Source: a virus
Length of the DNA stretch: 33,558 bases
Virus record (IMG/VR): IMGVR_UViG_3300030107_001023
Coordinates: 1 to 33,558 of that record
Direction: 5' to 3' (one strand)
Below are positions 9,401 through 15,586 of the stretch, in pieces (position 1 is the first letter of the stretch; each line of letters opens with the position of its first letter). The position numbers and the translations under genes were made by a program. The notes below the pieces were generated by a model. That model did not search any database, was not told the DNA's origin, and saw only the letters and a list, made by a program, of their open reading frames with translations.

Positions 9401-11171
9401 AGAACGAGAAATGAGAGCGTGGATGATTGAATCTAGTCAGAGTGGGGGTCTTGGACCTACAATACAAAGAGGATTATCTTCATATCAAAGGAAATTTTTT
9501 GAAATTGTTCAGCTAGGTCGTATAACTAGGTTTGCTAGAGAATATGCATTTGATGCAGGAGCAATACGAGCTTGGCAAATAGGTAAAGAAATAGGTGATA
9601 GCACTAATAAAGTTTCAAGAAAAATTCAAAAAGAATTAGATACATTAGGATTATCAGTAGATAATGCTCGTTATCTTAGCAAGTTTAAAAACATGAATGA
9701 TATAGAAGGAGATAAACTAGGAGAAAGATTTATAAATCGAGCAGGAATGAAATCAGCAGATCGTGATGCTTTGATACCTACTGTTGGAAACAGAAGATTA
9801 TTTTCGCAATCAAGAAACCCTACTGTTCGTTTCTTAGGAAGTTTTCTTTCTTGGGCGCAGGCAAAATCTAGTCAACTAAATTCGTTAGTATCTCGTGTAG
9901 AAAACGGAGATGCTGTTTTAGCTTTAAGAATGGCTTCGGCAATTCCTGTTTTTGGTGCTGTTCGTTATGCACAACTAGAGCTAAATCCTTCTTCTTCTTT
10001 TAAAAAAGATTCTATTGTGGCAGAAAGTAAATATATAAAAAACGAATTGAAACAACTTGGAGATGCTTTAATATTTTCAGCAGAAACAATGCCTTGGTAT
10101 TTAGATAAAGTTGTTAATGAAGTTAGATATGATTATGGTAGCACTCCTGTTAGTGGTCTCGCTCCTGTTATAGAACTAATGGATCAATTCGCAAGCAGTG
10201 CTATGAATGTAGGCTTTAGTAGAGACAGTAAAGAACAAGTTAAAGCTTTATGGGGAACAAAAGGAATACTAGGAACAACCATTCCTTTTTATAAAGATTT
10301 TGAAAAATGGGTTGATCTTGAAAAGAGAATGCTTGGTGAGTATGTTTATCGAGGAGAAGAACTTGAAGAACAAGAAGAAGAAAGAGTTGATGATAAAACT
10401 AGATTTTTCAAAGGCGGTGAAGTCTCAGAAGAAAACCCTGTACCTAACGCTGCTCCAGAACCTTCTGAAAGAGTCAACCCTTATACTGGACAGCCTTACG
10501 AAGCTGAGATGGAACGTCTTGGTTTTAAAGACGGCTTACTCGTATCTATAGGTGTTGCTCCTGTATCAGAAAAACAAATAGACAAACTTAAAAAAGGTTT
10601 GAAAAAACGTAAAGCAATGCGAGAAGGAAGTTTAATAAAAAAAGCTATAAAAGATTATTTTAGAGTAGAAGAACTAAAACAAGAGATAAGAGAACGAGAA
10701 GGATTTAAAGAAGAAGCTTACAAGCCTGATCCTACAGAAGAACATTATACTATTGGTTATGGTTTTTATGATCCCAATATAAAAGAAAACGACAGAATGA
10801 CAAGAGAAGAAGCTGAAGAAAGATTAGATAAAGAAGTAAACAAAAGAATAGAAAAAATTTATAAAGATATTCCCGGTATTATAAACTTTAGTCCAAGCGC
10901 ACAGAAAGCTCTTTTTTCAGAAACTTACAGAGGATCATTAACAACCGAAGGTAGTCCTAAAACTATTGCTTTGATAAACGAAGGAAGATACATGGATGCA
11001 GGCAAAGAGTTTTTAAATAACGATGAATACAGAAATGCAGAAGCATTAGGTATTCCCGGAATCAGACCACGTATGGAAGCAGTTAGAGATGAGCTATTTA
11101 AAATGGATGCTGGTTTTCAAAAACAACAATCTGATTTTTATCAAAGCGTAGTTCCTTACGGACAACAATAA
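6474..11171 (+). CDS. Giant internal virion protein with C-terminal lysozyme domain
   Basis: 1565 residues. The N-terminus is a Glu/Arg/Lys coiled coil (about 20-80), followed by Gly/Ala-rich hydrophobic segments (about 185-260 and 435-475) that could insert in membrane, then a long helical body. Residues about 1400-1550 form a T4-type (GH24) lysozyme domain. E1409 in REGF, D1419 in YKPDP and T1426 in HYTIGYG match the Glu-Asp-Thr triad of T4 lysozyme (E11, D20, T26), and a later ALFSETYRG helix also fits. T7 gp16 is a comparable giant ejection protein, but its murein-cleaving domain is N-terminal and of the transglycosylase type. The likely role is local peptidoglycan cleavage and channel formation during genome entry. 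The ribosome site before ATG 6474 is poor; coupling to the upstream gene is probable. Confidence 0.8.
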   Translation: MSILKLQNSDPFFSFMEENGFIVSPEIEEETEEERQQRLEEERQERIRLEEERKQIQEEELKKAEEEKIKLKELNRKKTNSFTSFVKENNLAVTEVQKDFKFPKPVPTEKGSAVLLKRKLAYGAAQEPTIAGNVYRLGKARLESWMSNKTYKQAAREIEAERQKAIAIKFPELINQEEDAAILMGRMGVAIADPVTLFIPWFKIAKAGKLATTVTGAGVSGVDIALRDEALYGGTNPTSVGIAMALGGTSSYISSLISPITRKTADEFVEVTGTTGKTNRKKVNFNKEKTNFNPTSEQIDMFEELGQEGAIQNAKQIANILDHSDNAGLIHNQIAIIRAEKQLLSDDIKKLNNEIKSLISKDKSTEVRDKAKIRINEQITAKNKEINKLTLEIEQIYVDRLPREFADIGYTNFINAYKKGVLTKDFASALMQETVRPFVGMIGGFAVGVTTADEDDTMNYVYTMMGMGAFLGGLQKKIQVSDFKIKKTDPVLAEYINTGEDIYRKTVWAGLKRLTAGTHSAKLQSGVEAVRDFGARMFKVQGAGIKTGVPIKESVEESKQISLNYWTSIALPEIIGDYSMDTVMAAGRLVNQRGMRTNAKHSFLKEGDLQNFEARELASKIINITDEFKKYTKSVGINLKEEDFYGLTQLVKNPNTIRAFRDDLKEAFKIQFVNDHKTGKLKFTDGKWVHQRDIGKENIPRDRLYSKKQIEDALKDGKWLNEWAEKQARNYVRGASQERKTSLWALDETATVNDHLRKGSLFKSRGGEEENLIITAARHFENERVLYDQEARAFMASKDFFEDDPINTLLNLFEQTIPVAEFSRVFGSKGEGIRQVFQNINSQIRRGSDNISLENLAKKQIKDVKDSVEAYFGMYGKIDDFGEGELAKTLVASLQAVLSTTKLTKVALPSLGDLIQTYKNSGFKAAGLSAIRRFNREENYIPSESLGFRAKRPQQIKEKERYGDVLWNNRRYNGLLEREMRAWMIESSQSGGLGPTIQRGLSSYQRKFFEIVQLGRITRFAREYAFDAGAIRAWQIGKEIGDSTNKVSRKIQKELDTLGLSVDNARYLSKFKNMNDIEGDKLGERFINRAGMKSADRDALIPTVGNRRLFSQSRNPTVRFLGSFLSWAQAKSSQLNSLVSRVENGDAVLALRMASAIPVFGAVRYAQLELNPSSSFKKDSIVAESKYIKNELKQLGDALIFSAETMPWYLDKVVNEVRYDYGSTPVSGLAPVIELMDQFASSAMNVGFSRDSKEQVKALWGTKGILGTTIPFYKDFEKWVDLEKRMLGEYVYRGEELEEQEEERVDDKTRFFKGGEVSEENPVPNAAPEPSERVNPYTGQPYEAEMERLGFKDGLLVSIGVAPVSEKQIDKLKKGLKKRKAMREGSLIKKAIKDYFRVEELKQEIREREGFKEEAYKPDPTEEHYTIGYGFYDPNIKENDRMTREEAEERLDKEVNKRIEKIYKDIPGIINFSPSAQKALFSETYRGSLTTEGSPKTIALINEGRYMDAGKEFLNNDEYRNAEALGIPGIRPRMEAVRDELFKMDAGFQKQQSDFYQSVVPYGQQ

Positions 11172-11187
11172 ACATATTAAATAACAC

Positions 11188-11216
11188 TTGACAAAACTTA
11201 AAAAGGACACTATACT
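11188..11216 (+). promoter_or_regulatory. Consensus sigma-70-type promoter
   Basis: TTGACA at 11188-11193, a 17-base spacer and TATACT at 11211-11216 match the vegetative bacterial consensus at 11 of 12 positions with ideal spacing. Transcription should start near 11222-11224. It would serve the membrane-protein, hsp20 and curli genes downstream and allow them to be expressed by host polymerase independently of the virion genes. Confidence 0.75.
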
Positions 11217-11393
11217 ATGTTACTGTACACAGAAGACCAATTAGAAAGTGCTTACGAAATTTATAGAACTCATCAAGCCAGACAAGACTTAGGCTTTATG
11301 AGCTTAGAACATTTTCGATTATTCTATGAACAACTGGCTGAAGAAGTCTTAACAGGTGACATAGAGGAGAGTTATGGTGGGTTTTCCATTTGA
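11217..11393 (+). CDS. Small hypothetical protein (58 aa)
   Basis: 58 residues beginning MLLYTEDQLESAYEIY, rich in Glu, Tyr and Leu and predicted helical. AAGGA lies about 9 bases before the ATG. The last 20 bases overlap the next gene, whose ribosome site (GAGGAGA) lies inside this one. Similar short proteins starting M-L-YTE-QL--AY occur in phages from memory; the function is unknown. The ATG directly follows the -10 box of the promoter at 11188-11216, so a transcript from that promoter would miss this start. The gene would need read-through from the virion genes. Confidence 0.6.
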   Translation: MLLYTEDQLESAYEIYRTHQARQDLGFMSLEHFRLFYEQLAEEVLTGDIEESYGGFSI

Positions 11394-11811
11394 GATAATT
11401 ACGATGCTTGGCTCTACTTTGCTAAGTAGTTTGCTAAGTATATGGTCGCAAAGCAGAAAAGCCAAGGCTGACGAACAACAGCTTCTAATAACTAGAGGTG
11501 AGTTTCAACTACAAGCCATAGAAGCTGCAAGAAACGTACAAGACAAAGGCTTTACATTTACTAGAAGATTAATTGCCTTAACTTCTATATTTTCAATTAT
11601 TGTGTTGCCTAAGTTGGTTGCTGTATATGCGCCAGAAGTCTCAGTGACTGTAGGATATACTAATTGGCTGCCGGGATTTTTGTTCTTTAGAGAAGGTAGA
11701 GAGGTTTTTGAATGGATTACTTTTCAAGGTTTGGTAATAACGCAATTAGATACCAATTTAGTATCGGCTATAATTGGCATGTACTTTGGTGGTAGCCTAG
11801 TTAAGAAGTAG
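11374..11811 (+). CDS. Three-helix membrane protein, holin candidate
   Basis: 145 residues. Hydrophobic segments lie at about 5-24, 65-86 and 122-142, separated by a charged helical loop (about 27-60, KAKADEQQLLITRGEFQLQ) and a Phe/Trp/Gly-rich loop. GAGGAGA sits 5 bases before ATG 11374. The size and three membrane segments fit a class I holin or a related phage membrane protein. It is followed by a second small membrane protein, as in many lysis cassettes. No family match is certain, so holin is a contextual inference. Confidence 0.6.
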   Translation: MVGFPFEIITMLGSTLLSSLLSIWSQSRKAKADEQQLLITRGEFQLQAIEAARNVQDKGFTFTRRLIALTSIFSIIVLPKLVAVYAPEVSVTVGYTNWLPGFLFFREGREVFEWITFQGLVITQLDTNLVSAIIGMYFGGSLVKK

Positions 11812-11821
11812 AGGAATGAAT

Positions 11822-12196
11822 ATGCAAAATCAAATGGGTGGCTTTCAAGGAGACATGGATAGGAACGAGGTCGAGATTGATCTTAATAAATTCATGGCAC
11901 TCCTTCAAGAGAAGTCAGATTTAAAAGACAGAATAAGGGAACTTGAAGATGAGAAGAACGACAACCCTTATCAAAAATTTATATTTGTAGCAGAAGCAAT
12001 AGACAGTTGGAGAATAATTCCAAGAGCTTTCTTAGGTGTCTATATGTATCTGTTATATTTTACAACATTTTGGTTTATGGACTTGCCTGAACCTAGCTTT
12101 GAACAGTCAGGATTGATTTCCATTGTTGTCGGAGCAGGCGCAGCTTGGTTTGGATTATATACAAACAGCCATAAGCCAGATAGTAAAAAAGACTAG
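11822..12196 (+). CDS. Small membrane protein with coiled-coil N-terminus
   Basis: 124 residues from ATG 11822. An alternative ATG at 11816 abuts the GAGGA ribosome site, which is too close, so the second ATG is preferred. Residues about 20-50 form a charged coiled coil (KSDLKDRIRELEDEKND). Two hydrophobic segments follow (about 68-88, FLGVYMYLLYFTTFWFM, and 97-113, ISIVVGAGAAWFGLY), and the tail is Lys/Asp rich. It lies between two other small membrane protein genes. A lysis (antiholin or spanin-like) or membrane-remodelling role is possible; nothing specific is recognised. Confidence 0.6.
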   Translation: MQNQMGGFQGDMDRNEVEIDLNKFMALLQEKSDLKDRIRELEDEKNDNPYQKFIFVAEAIDSWRIIPRAFLGVYMYLLYFTTFWFMDLPEPSFEQSGLISIVVGAGAAWFGLYTNSHKPDSKKD

Positions 12197-12208
12197 AGGT
12201 AAAAACTA

Positions 12209-12388
12209 ATGAGTTTAATATTATTTTTAATAATTATCGTTATGGGTATTATGTGGCATTGTGAGCCAAACATGATGCGAGACATGGTTGCTAAATCTAA
12301 AATTGTTTTAGAAAAAGCAAAAGTTCTTGCAGTTAAGTGTAAAAAATACGTAGCTGATACAATAGATTTGTTTAAGTATAAAGGATAA
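12209..12388 (+). CDS. 59-residue single-span membrane protein
   Basis: A 59-codon frame begins with an N-terminal hydrophobic helix (LILFLIIIVMGIMW, residues 3-16) followed by a basic amphipathic helix rich in Lys, Val and Ala (about 25-55). AGAGGT lies 9 bases upstream of the ATG. The spacing from the previous gene is 12 bases and the composition matches the neighbours. The small size and single span could fit a pinholin or a spanin-like component. The function is unknown. Confidence 0.55.
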   Translation: MSLILFLIIIVMGIMWHCEPNMMRDMVAKSKIVLEKAKVLAVKCKKYVADTIDLFKYKG

Positions 12389-12408
12389 TCTTTAGCTTAA
12401 CAATAGGA

Positions 12409-12487
12409 GTCTCTTAGAACGCTCATATGGAGGTCTGAGAGGCATTTATAAACAGCATTCTTGCTTATAATAAGGAGAAGAAAAATG
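12409..12487 (+). promoter_or_regulatory. ROSE-like RNA thermometer in the hsp20 leader
   Basis: Two hairpins precede the hsp20 start. The first pairs 12409-12418 (GTCTCTTAGA) with 12434-12443 (TCTGAGAGGC), ten pairs with two wobbles. The second pairs 12458-12467 with 12471-12479 around a UAA triloop. It contains UUGCU at 12461-12465 facing AGGA of the ribosome site at 12473-12476, with G63 bulged. This UYGCU-to-Shine-Dalgarno pairing with a bulged G next to the start codon is the hallmark of ROSE elements, which repress translation of proteobacterial small heat shock genes until heat melts them. The AUG at 12485-12487 follows directly. Confidence 0.65.
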
Positions 12488-12928
12488 GTCAGAAAAAGAA
12501 ATGACTTTTATGGAATGGTGGATTTTAGAGATCCAATATTCTCATCATTGTTTGTAGGATTTGATGGTCTTTTTAAGAACATGGCAGAGATGTCAGCAGG
12601 TTCTAAAAGCCTACCAAGTTATCCGCCTTACAATGTGCTTCAAGACGGAGATGATTACGTAATTGAAATCGCTCTGGCAGGCATCAATAAAAAAGATGTC
12701 GACATTACATTACAAGAAAGTACTTTAACAGTTTCTTATGAGTCTTCAGAAGACGAAGGAGATAACAAACTGTATAAAGGAATTGCACAACGCTCGTTCA
12801 AAAGACAATTCAATTTGTCTGAGGACATAGAGGTTGAAGGTGCAAACTTTGTTAATGGTATGTTAAATATTTTCTTGAAGAGAATCATTCCAGAAGAGAA
12901 GAAACCCAAAAAAATAAAAATAAAATAA
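12485..12928 (+). CDS. Small heat shock protein, Hsp20/IbpA family
   Basis: 147 residues from ATG 12485, which has AAGGAG 7-12 bases upstream; an in-frame TTG at 12461 is rejected. The alpha-crystallin domain covers about 35-135. Characteristic features are YPPYNVLQDGDDYVIEIAL-AGI near the domain start, the GIAQRSFKRQFNL segment with its R-F-R-F-L pattern, a N-GML-I-LKR strand, and a C-terminal PEEKKPKKIKIK containing the I-x-I oligomerisation motif. IbpA-type proteins hold unfolding proteins in a refoldable state. Hsp20 genes are known in cyanophages. It could protect virion or host proteins late in infection. Its leader carries a probable RNA thermometer. Confidence 0.9.
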   Translation: MVRKRNDFYGMVDFRDPIFSSLFVGFDGLFKNMAEMSAGSKSLPSYPPYNVLQDGDDYVIEIALAGINKKDVDITLQESTLTVSYESSEDEGDNKLYKGIAQRSFKRQFNLSEDIEVEGANFVNGMLNIFLKRIIPEEKKPKKIKIK

Positions 12929-12929
12929 A

Positions 12930-13082
12930 ATGGAATACGATTTTGAAAGAAAATGGACAAGGGTGAATAAGGAATATCTTGCGACCTTAGTAGATGACTA
13001 CAAAAGATATCGTTTTATGTTTCGTTTACTCTTTGCTTATTTAATTTTAGATGTCTTAATACATTTTGATTTATTGTCATAA
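12930..13082 (+). CDS. 50-residue membrane-associated protein
   Basis: A 50-codon frame starts 1 base after the hsp20 stop and ends in TAATG shared with the next gene. The N-terminal 30 residues are charged and aromatic (FERKWTRVNKEY). The C-terminal 20 are hydrophobic (FRLLFAYLILDVLIHFDLL), suggesting one membrane span. There is no separate ribosome site, so translation probably restarts after hsp20. The tight junctions on both sides support a real gene; the function is unknown. Confidence 0.5.
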   Translation: MEYDFERKWTRVNKEYLATLVDDYKRYRFMFRLLFAYLILDVLIHFDLLS

Positions 13083-13378
13083 TGGCTGATGCATTTTGGT
13101 TGATTGCGGAGCTAGGATTACCGATAGCTGGTGGTTTAATCATGGCTTTCTTTATATTCTTAGTGATGAAACAACTTATGGAAAACCTTGTAAAAGAAAT
13201 AAAAACTATACAAGGTATTTCAAAAATGCTGATAACTAGAGCAGCTACTATGAACAACGATATAATTCGCATTGATACTAGTGTTTCTTCAGCGCTTAAC
13301 TTGCCTCCTGATTTAGACAGGATAGCAAGAGCAGAGAACTTTGTAGAAGATGGGAAGATAGATGCTAGGAGAGATTAG
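13082..13378 (+). CDS. Small membrane protein A of a paralogous pair
   Basis: 98 residues with one strong N-terminal span (about 10-30, LGLPIAGGLIMAFFIFLVM) and a helical cytoplasmic tail ending in charged residues. It shares its plan with the next gene: an I-x-x-x-G-x-P motif before the span, then an amphipathic region with DIIRIDTSVSSALNLP matched by DMIRLQQKVNTALSL. The start ATG overlaps the previous stop (TAATG). The layout resembles BhlA/UviB or YvrJ-like phage and bacteriocin-associated membrane peptides, some of which act as holins. That link is tentative. Confidence 0.6.
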   Translation: MADAFWLIAELGLPIAGGLIMAFFIFLVMKQLMENLVKEIKTIQGISKMLITRAATMNNDIIRIDTSVSSALNLPPDLDRIARAENFVEDGKIDARRD

Positions 13379-13638
13379 TGGGATTCGACATAGTTCAGAT
13401 TGTTTCGGATTTTGGCTTTCCAGTAGTTATGGTAGTTGGTCTAGGCTATTTTGTTTATTTTGTTTGGCAAACTATAACAACAGTTATCAGTCCTGCAATA
13501 AAAGATATGAGTAAAACAATTATTAGATTAACAGACCAATTAAGATTGCTTGATCAAGACATGATCAGGCTACAACAAAAAGTAAATACTGCTCTGAGTT
13601 TACGAGAGCATGACGAAGAAAGTGAGAAGAAAAATTAG
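13378..13638 (+). CDS. Small membrane protein B of a paralogous pair
   Basis: 86 residues starting at GTG 13378, which overlaps the previous TAG by one base. AGGAG six bases upstream supports this start. A hydrophobic span (about 13-33, FGFPVVMVVGLGYFVYFVW) is followed by a helical tail with regular heptads (IIRLTDQLRLLDQDMIRLQ) and a charged end. It is a diverged copy of the preceding gene. Its last 29 bases overlap the csgF start, tying the pair to the curli-like genes. A holin-like or secretion-support role is possible; neither is shown. Confidence 0.6.
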   Translation: MGFDIVQIVSDFGFPVVMVVGLGYFVYFVWQTITTVISPAIKDMSKTIIRLTDQLRLLDQDMIRLQQKVNTALSLREHDEESEKKN

Positions 13639-14116
13639 TATCAATTTAGCATCTTTTATTACAGGTATATTAATAATGTACTTGTGGAGTGCTGCCGTAT
13701 TTGCAGATGAAATAGTTCATCAATTTAAAAGTCCTAGTTTTAATGGTGTTGCTACCTCTTCTCATTATTTAACTATTGATGAACAAGAAAAAACAAGAAG
13801 AGATGAAATTGCTCAAGAAATTGAAGATGCTTTAAAAGAAGCAGAACGTGAAGCGGAGAATACAACGCTTGCAAAATTTTTAAGAAACTTAGAATCAAGA
13901 ATCTATTCACAATTATCAAGAGATATTGCTGAGTCTTTGTTTGATTCTGAGAAAGGAGGCATAGGCGGAGAGTTTGAATTAGAAGGAAGCATTATAAAAT
14001 TTCTTAATGATGGAATTAATATAACATTAACAGTTATAGATGCAGATGGGAATGTAACTGAGATAGTGATACCTATTGGTATATTTGGAATATGTTCAGA
14101 CGAGTGTGGTATTTAG
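13610..14116 (+). CDS. csgF: CsgF-like curli assembly factor
   Basis: 168 residues with an N-terminal signal peptide (hydrophobic 12-30, likely cleavage after VFA before DEI). The mature start reads VHQFKSPSFNG, matching the conserved F-x-F-x-N/S-P-x-F-x-G start of CsgF, the segment that inserts in the CsgG pore. A helical middle (NLESRIYSQLSRDIAESLF) corresponds to the N-F-x-x-x-I-x-S-Q-x-x-x-x-L region of E. coli CsgF. The C-terminal strands (IIKFLNDGINITLTVIDADG, then TEIVIPIG) match its beta domain. An extra acidic helix (about 58-85) is inserted compared with E. coli. CsgF works at the cell surface to couple subunit export to nucleation. The csgG start overlaps its end by 25 bases. Confidence 0.85.
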   Translation: MTKKVRRKISINLASFITGILIMYLWSAAVFADEIVHQFKSPSFNGVATSSHYLTIDEQEKTRRDEIAQEIEDALKEAEREAENTTLAKFLRNLESRIYSQLSRDIAESLFDSEKGGIGGEFELEGSIIKFLNDGINITLTVIDADGNVTEIVIPIGIFGICSDECGI

Positions 14117-14919
14117 TTTTTTTATTGCCACTGCTTTATAGTTGTGCAAGTTTTGCTCCTGTAGGACATACAGGATGTGCTAACTTTTTGGAGTGTGTTG
14201 AGAAACCAGAAATTGTAAGACCAACACAAGATAGATTAATTAACTTACCTGTTCCTAATCAGAAAGCTGTGGTGGCTGTTTACTCTTTTAAAGACTTAAC
14301 AGGTCAAAGAAAGAGTTCACAAAAGATGGCATTGTTTAGTACAGCCGTAACTCAAGGAGCTGACAATTATCTTATTGACGCTTTAAGAAGTGCAGGCAAA
14401 GGCAGGTGGTTTGTTGTAGTAGAGAGAGCTGGGTTAGATGGTTTAACCAGAGAACGACAGCTTATTAAGAATACTAGACAAACTTACAACGGAGAAAAAG
14501 GAAATACTTTAAAACCTTTACTCTTTGCAGGGTTAATTATTGAGGGAGGAATCGTTCAATACGATACAAATATTGGAACAGGTGGAAACGGAGCAAGATA
14601 TTTAGGTATAGGTTCTAATAATCAATGGAGAAGAGATGAGATTACAGTGTCATTAAGAGCTGTTCTTGTCCAAACTGGTGAGGTTATGATCAATACTATG
14701 GTTAGTAAAACAGTATTAAGCGCAGGAGTAAGCCGTGATGTGTTCCGTTTTATTGAAATGGGAACTGAGTTGGTTGAATTAGAAACAGGATATAGTCAGA
14801 ACGAAGCAATGGGTTATGCGACACGATCTGCAATTGAGGAAGCTGTTTATTCTTTAATACAACAAGGTTTGGAACAACAATTATGGGATTTTAATTATGA
14901 AGAAGAAATTATTAATTAG
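14092..14919 (+). CDS. csgG: CsgG-like outer-membrane curli secretion channel
   Basis: 275 residues, close to the 277 of E. coli CsgG. A lipoprotein signal ends in LLYSC with the lipid-acceptor Cys18. Family motifs follow in order: LPVPNQKAVVAVYSFKDLTGQ, FSTAV-QGAD, GRWFVVVERAGLDGLTRERQ, LLFAGLIIEGGIVQYDTN, GARYLGIG, then SLRAVLVQTGEV, SKTVLSAGVSRDVFRFIE and ETGYSQNEA, each with a direct counterpart in E. coli CsgG. The protein should form the nonameric outer-membrane pore that exports curli subunits. At the constriction the Phe before STAV is kept, but the Tyr and Asn of E. coli (Y51, N55) appear replaced and one residue is inserted. The next gene starts inside its last 23 bases. Confidence 0.92.
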   Translation: MFRRVWYLVFLLPLLYSCASFAPVGHTGCANFLECVEKPEIVRPTQDRLINLPVPNQKAVVAVYSFKDLTGQRKSSQKMALFSTAVTQGADNYLIDALRSAGKGRWFVVVERAGLDGLTRERQLIKNTRQTYNGEKGNTLKPLLFAGLIIEGGIVQYDTNIGTGGNGARYLGIGSNNQWRRDEITVSLRAVLVQTGEVMINTMVSKTVLSAGVSRDVFRFIEMGTELVELETGYSQNEAMGYATRSAIEEAVYSLIQQGLEQQLWDFNYEEEIIN

Positions 14920-15586
14920 TTTTATAGCGCTGTTTGTTGCTTCTGTAGGGTATGCTGGCAACAACGACATTTATATAACTCAATCAGGTACTGGTTTAAC
15001 TATGAACATAGATCAAATCGGTGACACAAACAAAGTAGGTACTTCACAAACTAGAGCAACCTTCAGTGGAACTTCTATGACTGTGGATATTGACCAAGTA
15101 GGAGACAGCAACACGATGGCTGCCTCAGTAGCACAAGGTAACAGTACTTCATTTACTGCATCAACAACAGGAGATAGCAACACAACTACACTAGCTTTAG
15201 GTGCTACAGGAGATGTTGCTAATACTGATTTTGATTATGCTGCTACAGGTGACTCAAACACAGTAACCTTTACTCAGGGTGCAGACGCAACAGCAACTGC
15301 AGGTAATCAAGATATAGTAATAGCAGGAACCTCAAATAATTTAAACGCAAAATGCGAAGTTGTAGGCTGTATTAACAATTGGGATGTCGATGGAGACTCA
15401 AACGATATAGATACTACACAAACAGGAAACGCAGACCATTCAATTACAGCAGATATTACTGGTAGTACAAACGATATTGACATCGATCAAACAAATAGTA
15501 CAGGTAGTACTTCGGGTGTAGTTGTCATAACAGCAACAACAAGCAATGGTACTATAGACATAGACCAATGCACAAGTGGCTGTTAA
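14897..15586 (+). CDS. Curlin-repeat secreted protein 1
   Basis: 229 residues. A signal peptide (KKKLLISFIALFVASVGYA) is followed by imperfect strand-loop repeats such as IYITQSGTGLTMNIDQIGD-N, VDIDQVGDSNT, NDIDIDQ and GTIDIDQ. These match the curlin pattern S-x-x-x-I-x-Q-x-G-x-x-N. Composition is dominated by Thr, Ser, Asp, Asn and Gly with few charged Lys or Arg after the signal, typical of secreted amyloid fibre subunits. The middle repeats are degenerate (GDSNT units without Gln). Two Cys pairs (CEVVGC and a C-terminal CTSGC) are unlike E. coli CsgA, which has none. Adjacent CsgG and CsgF make export through that channel likely. It could be the major fibre subunit. Confidence 0.8.
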   Translation: MKKKLLISFIALFVASVGYAGNNDIYITQSGTGLTMNIDQIGDTNKVGTSQTRATFSGTSMTVDIDQVGDSNTMAASVAQGNSTSFTASTTGDSNTTTLALGATGDVANTDFDYAATGDSNTVTFTQGADATATAGNQDIVIAGTSNNLNAKCEVVGCINNWDVDGDSNDIDTTQTGNADHSITADITGSTNDIDIDQTNSTGSTSGVVVITATTSNGTIDIDQCTSGC

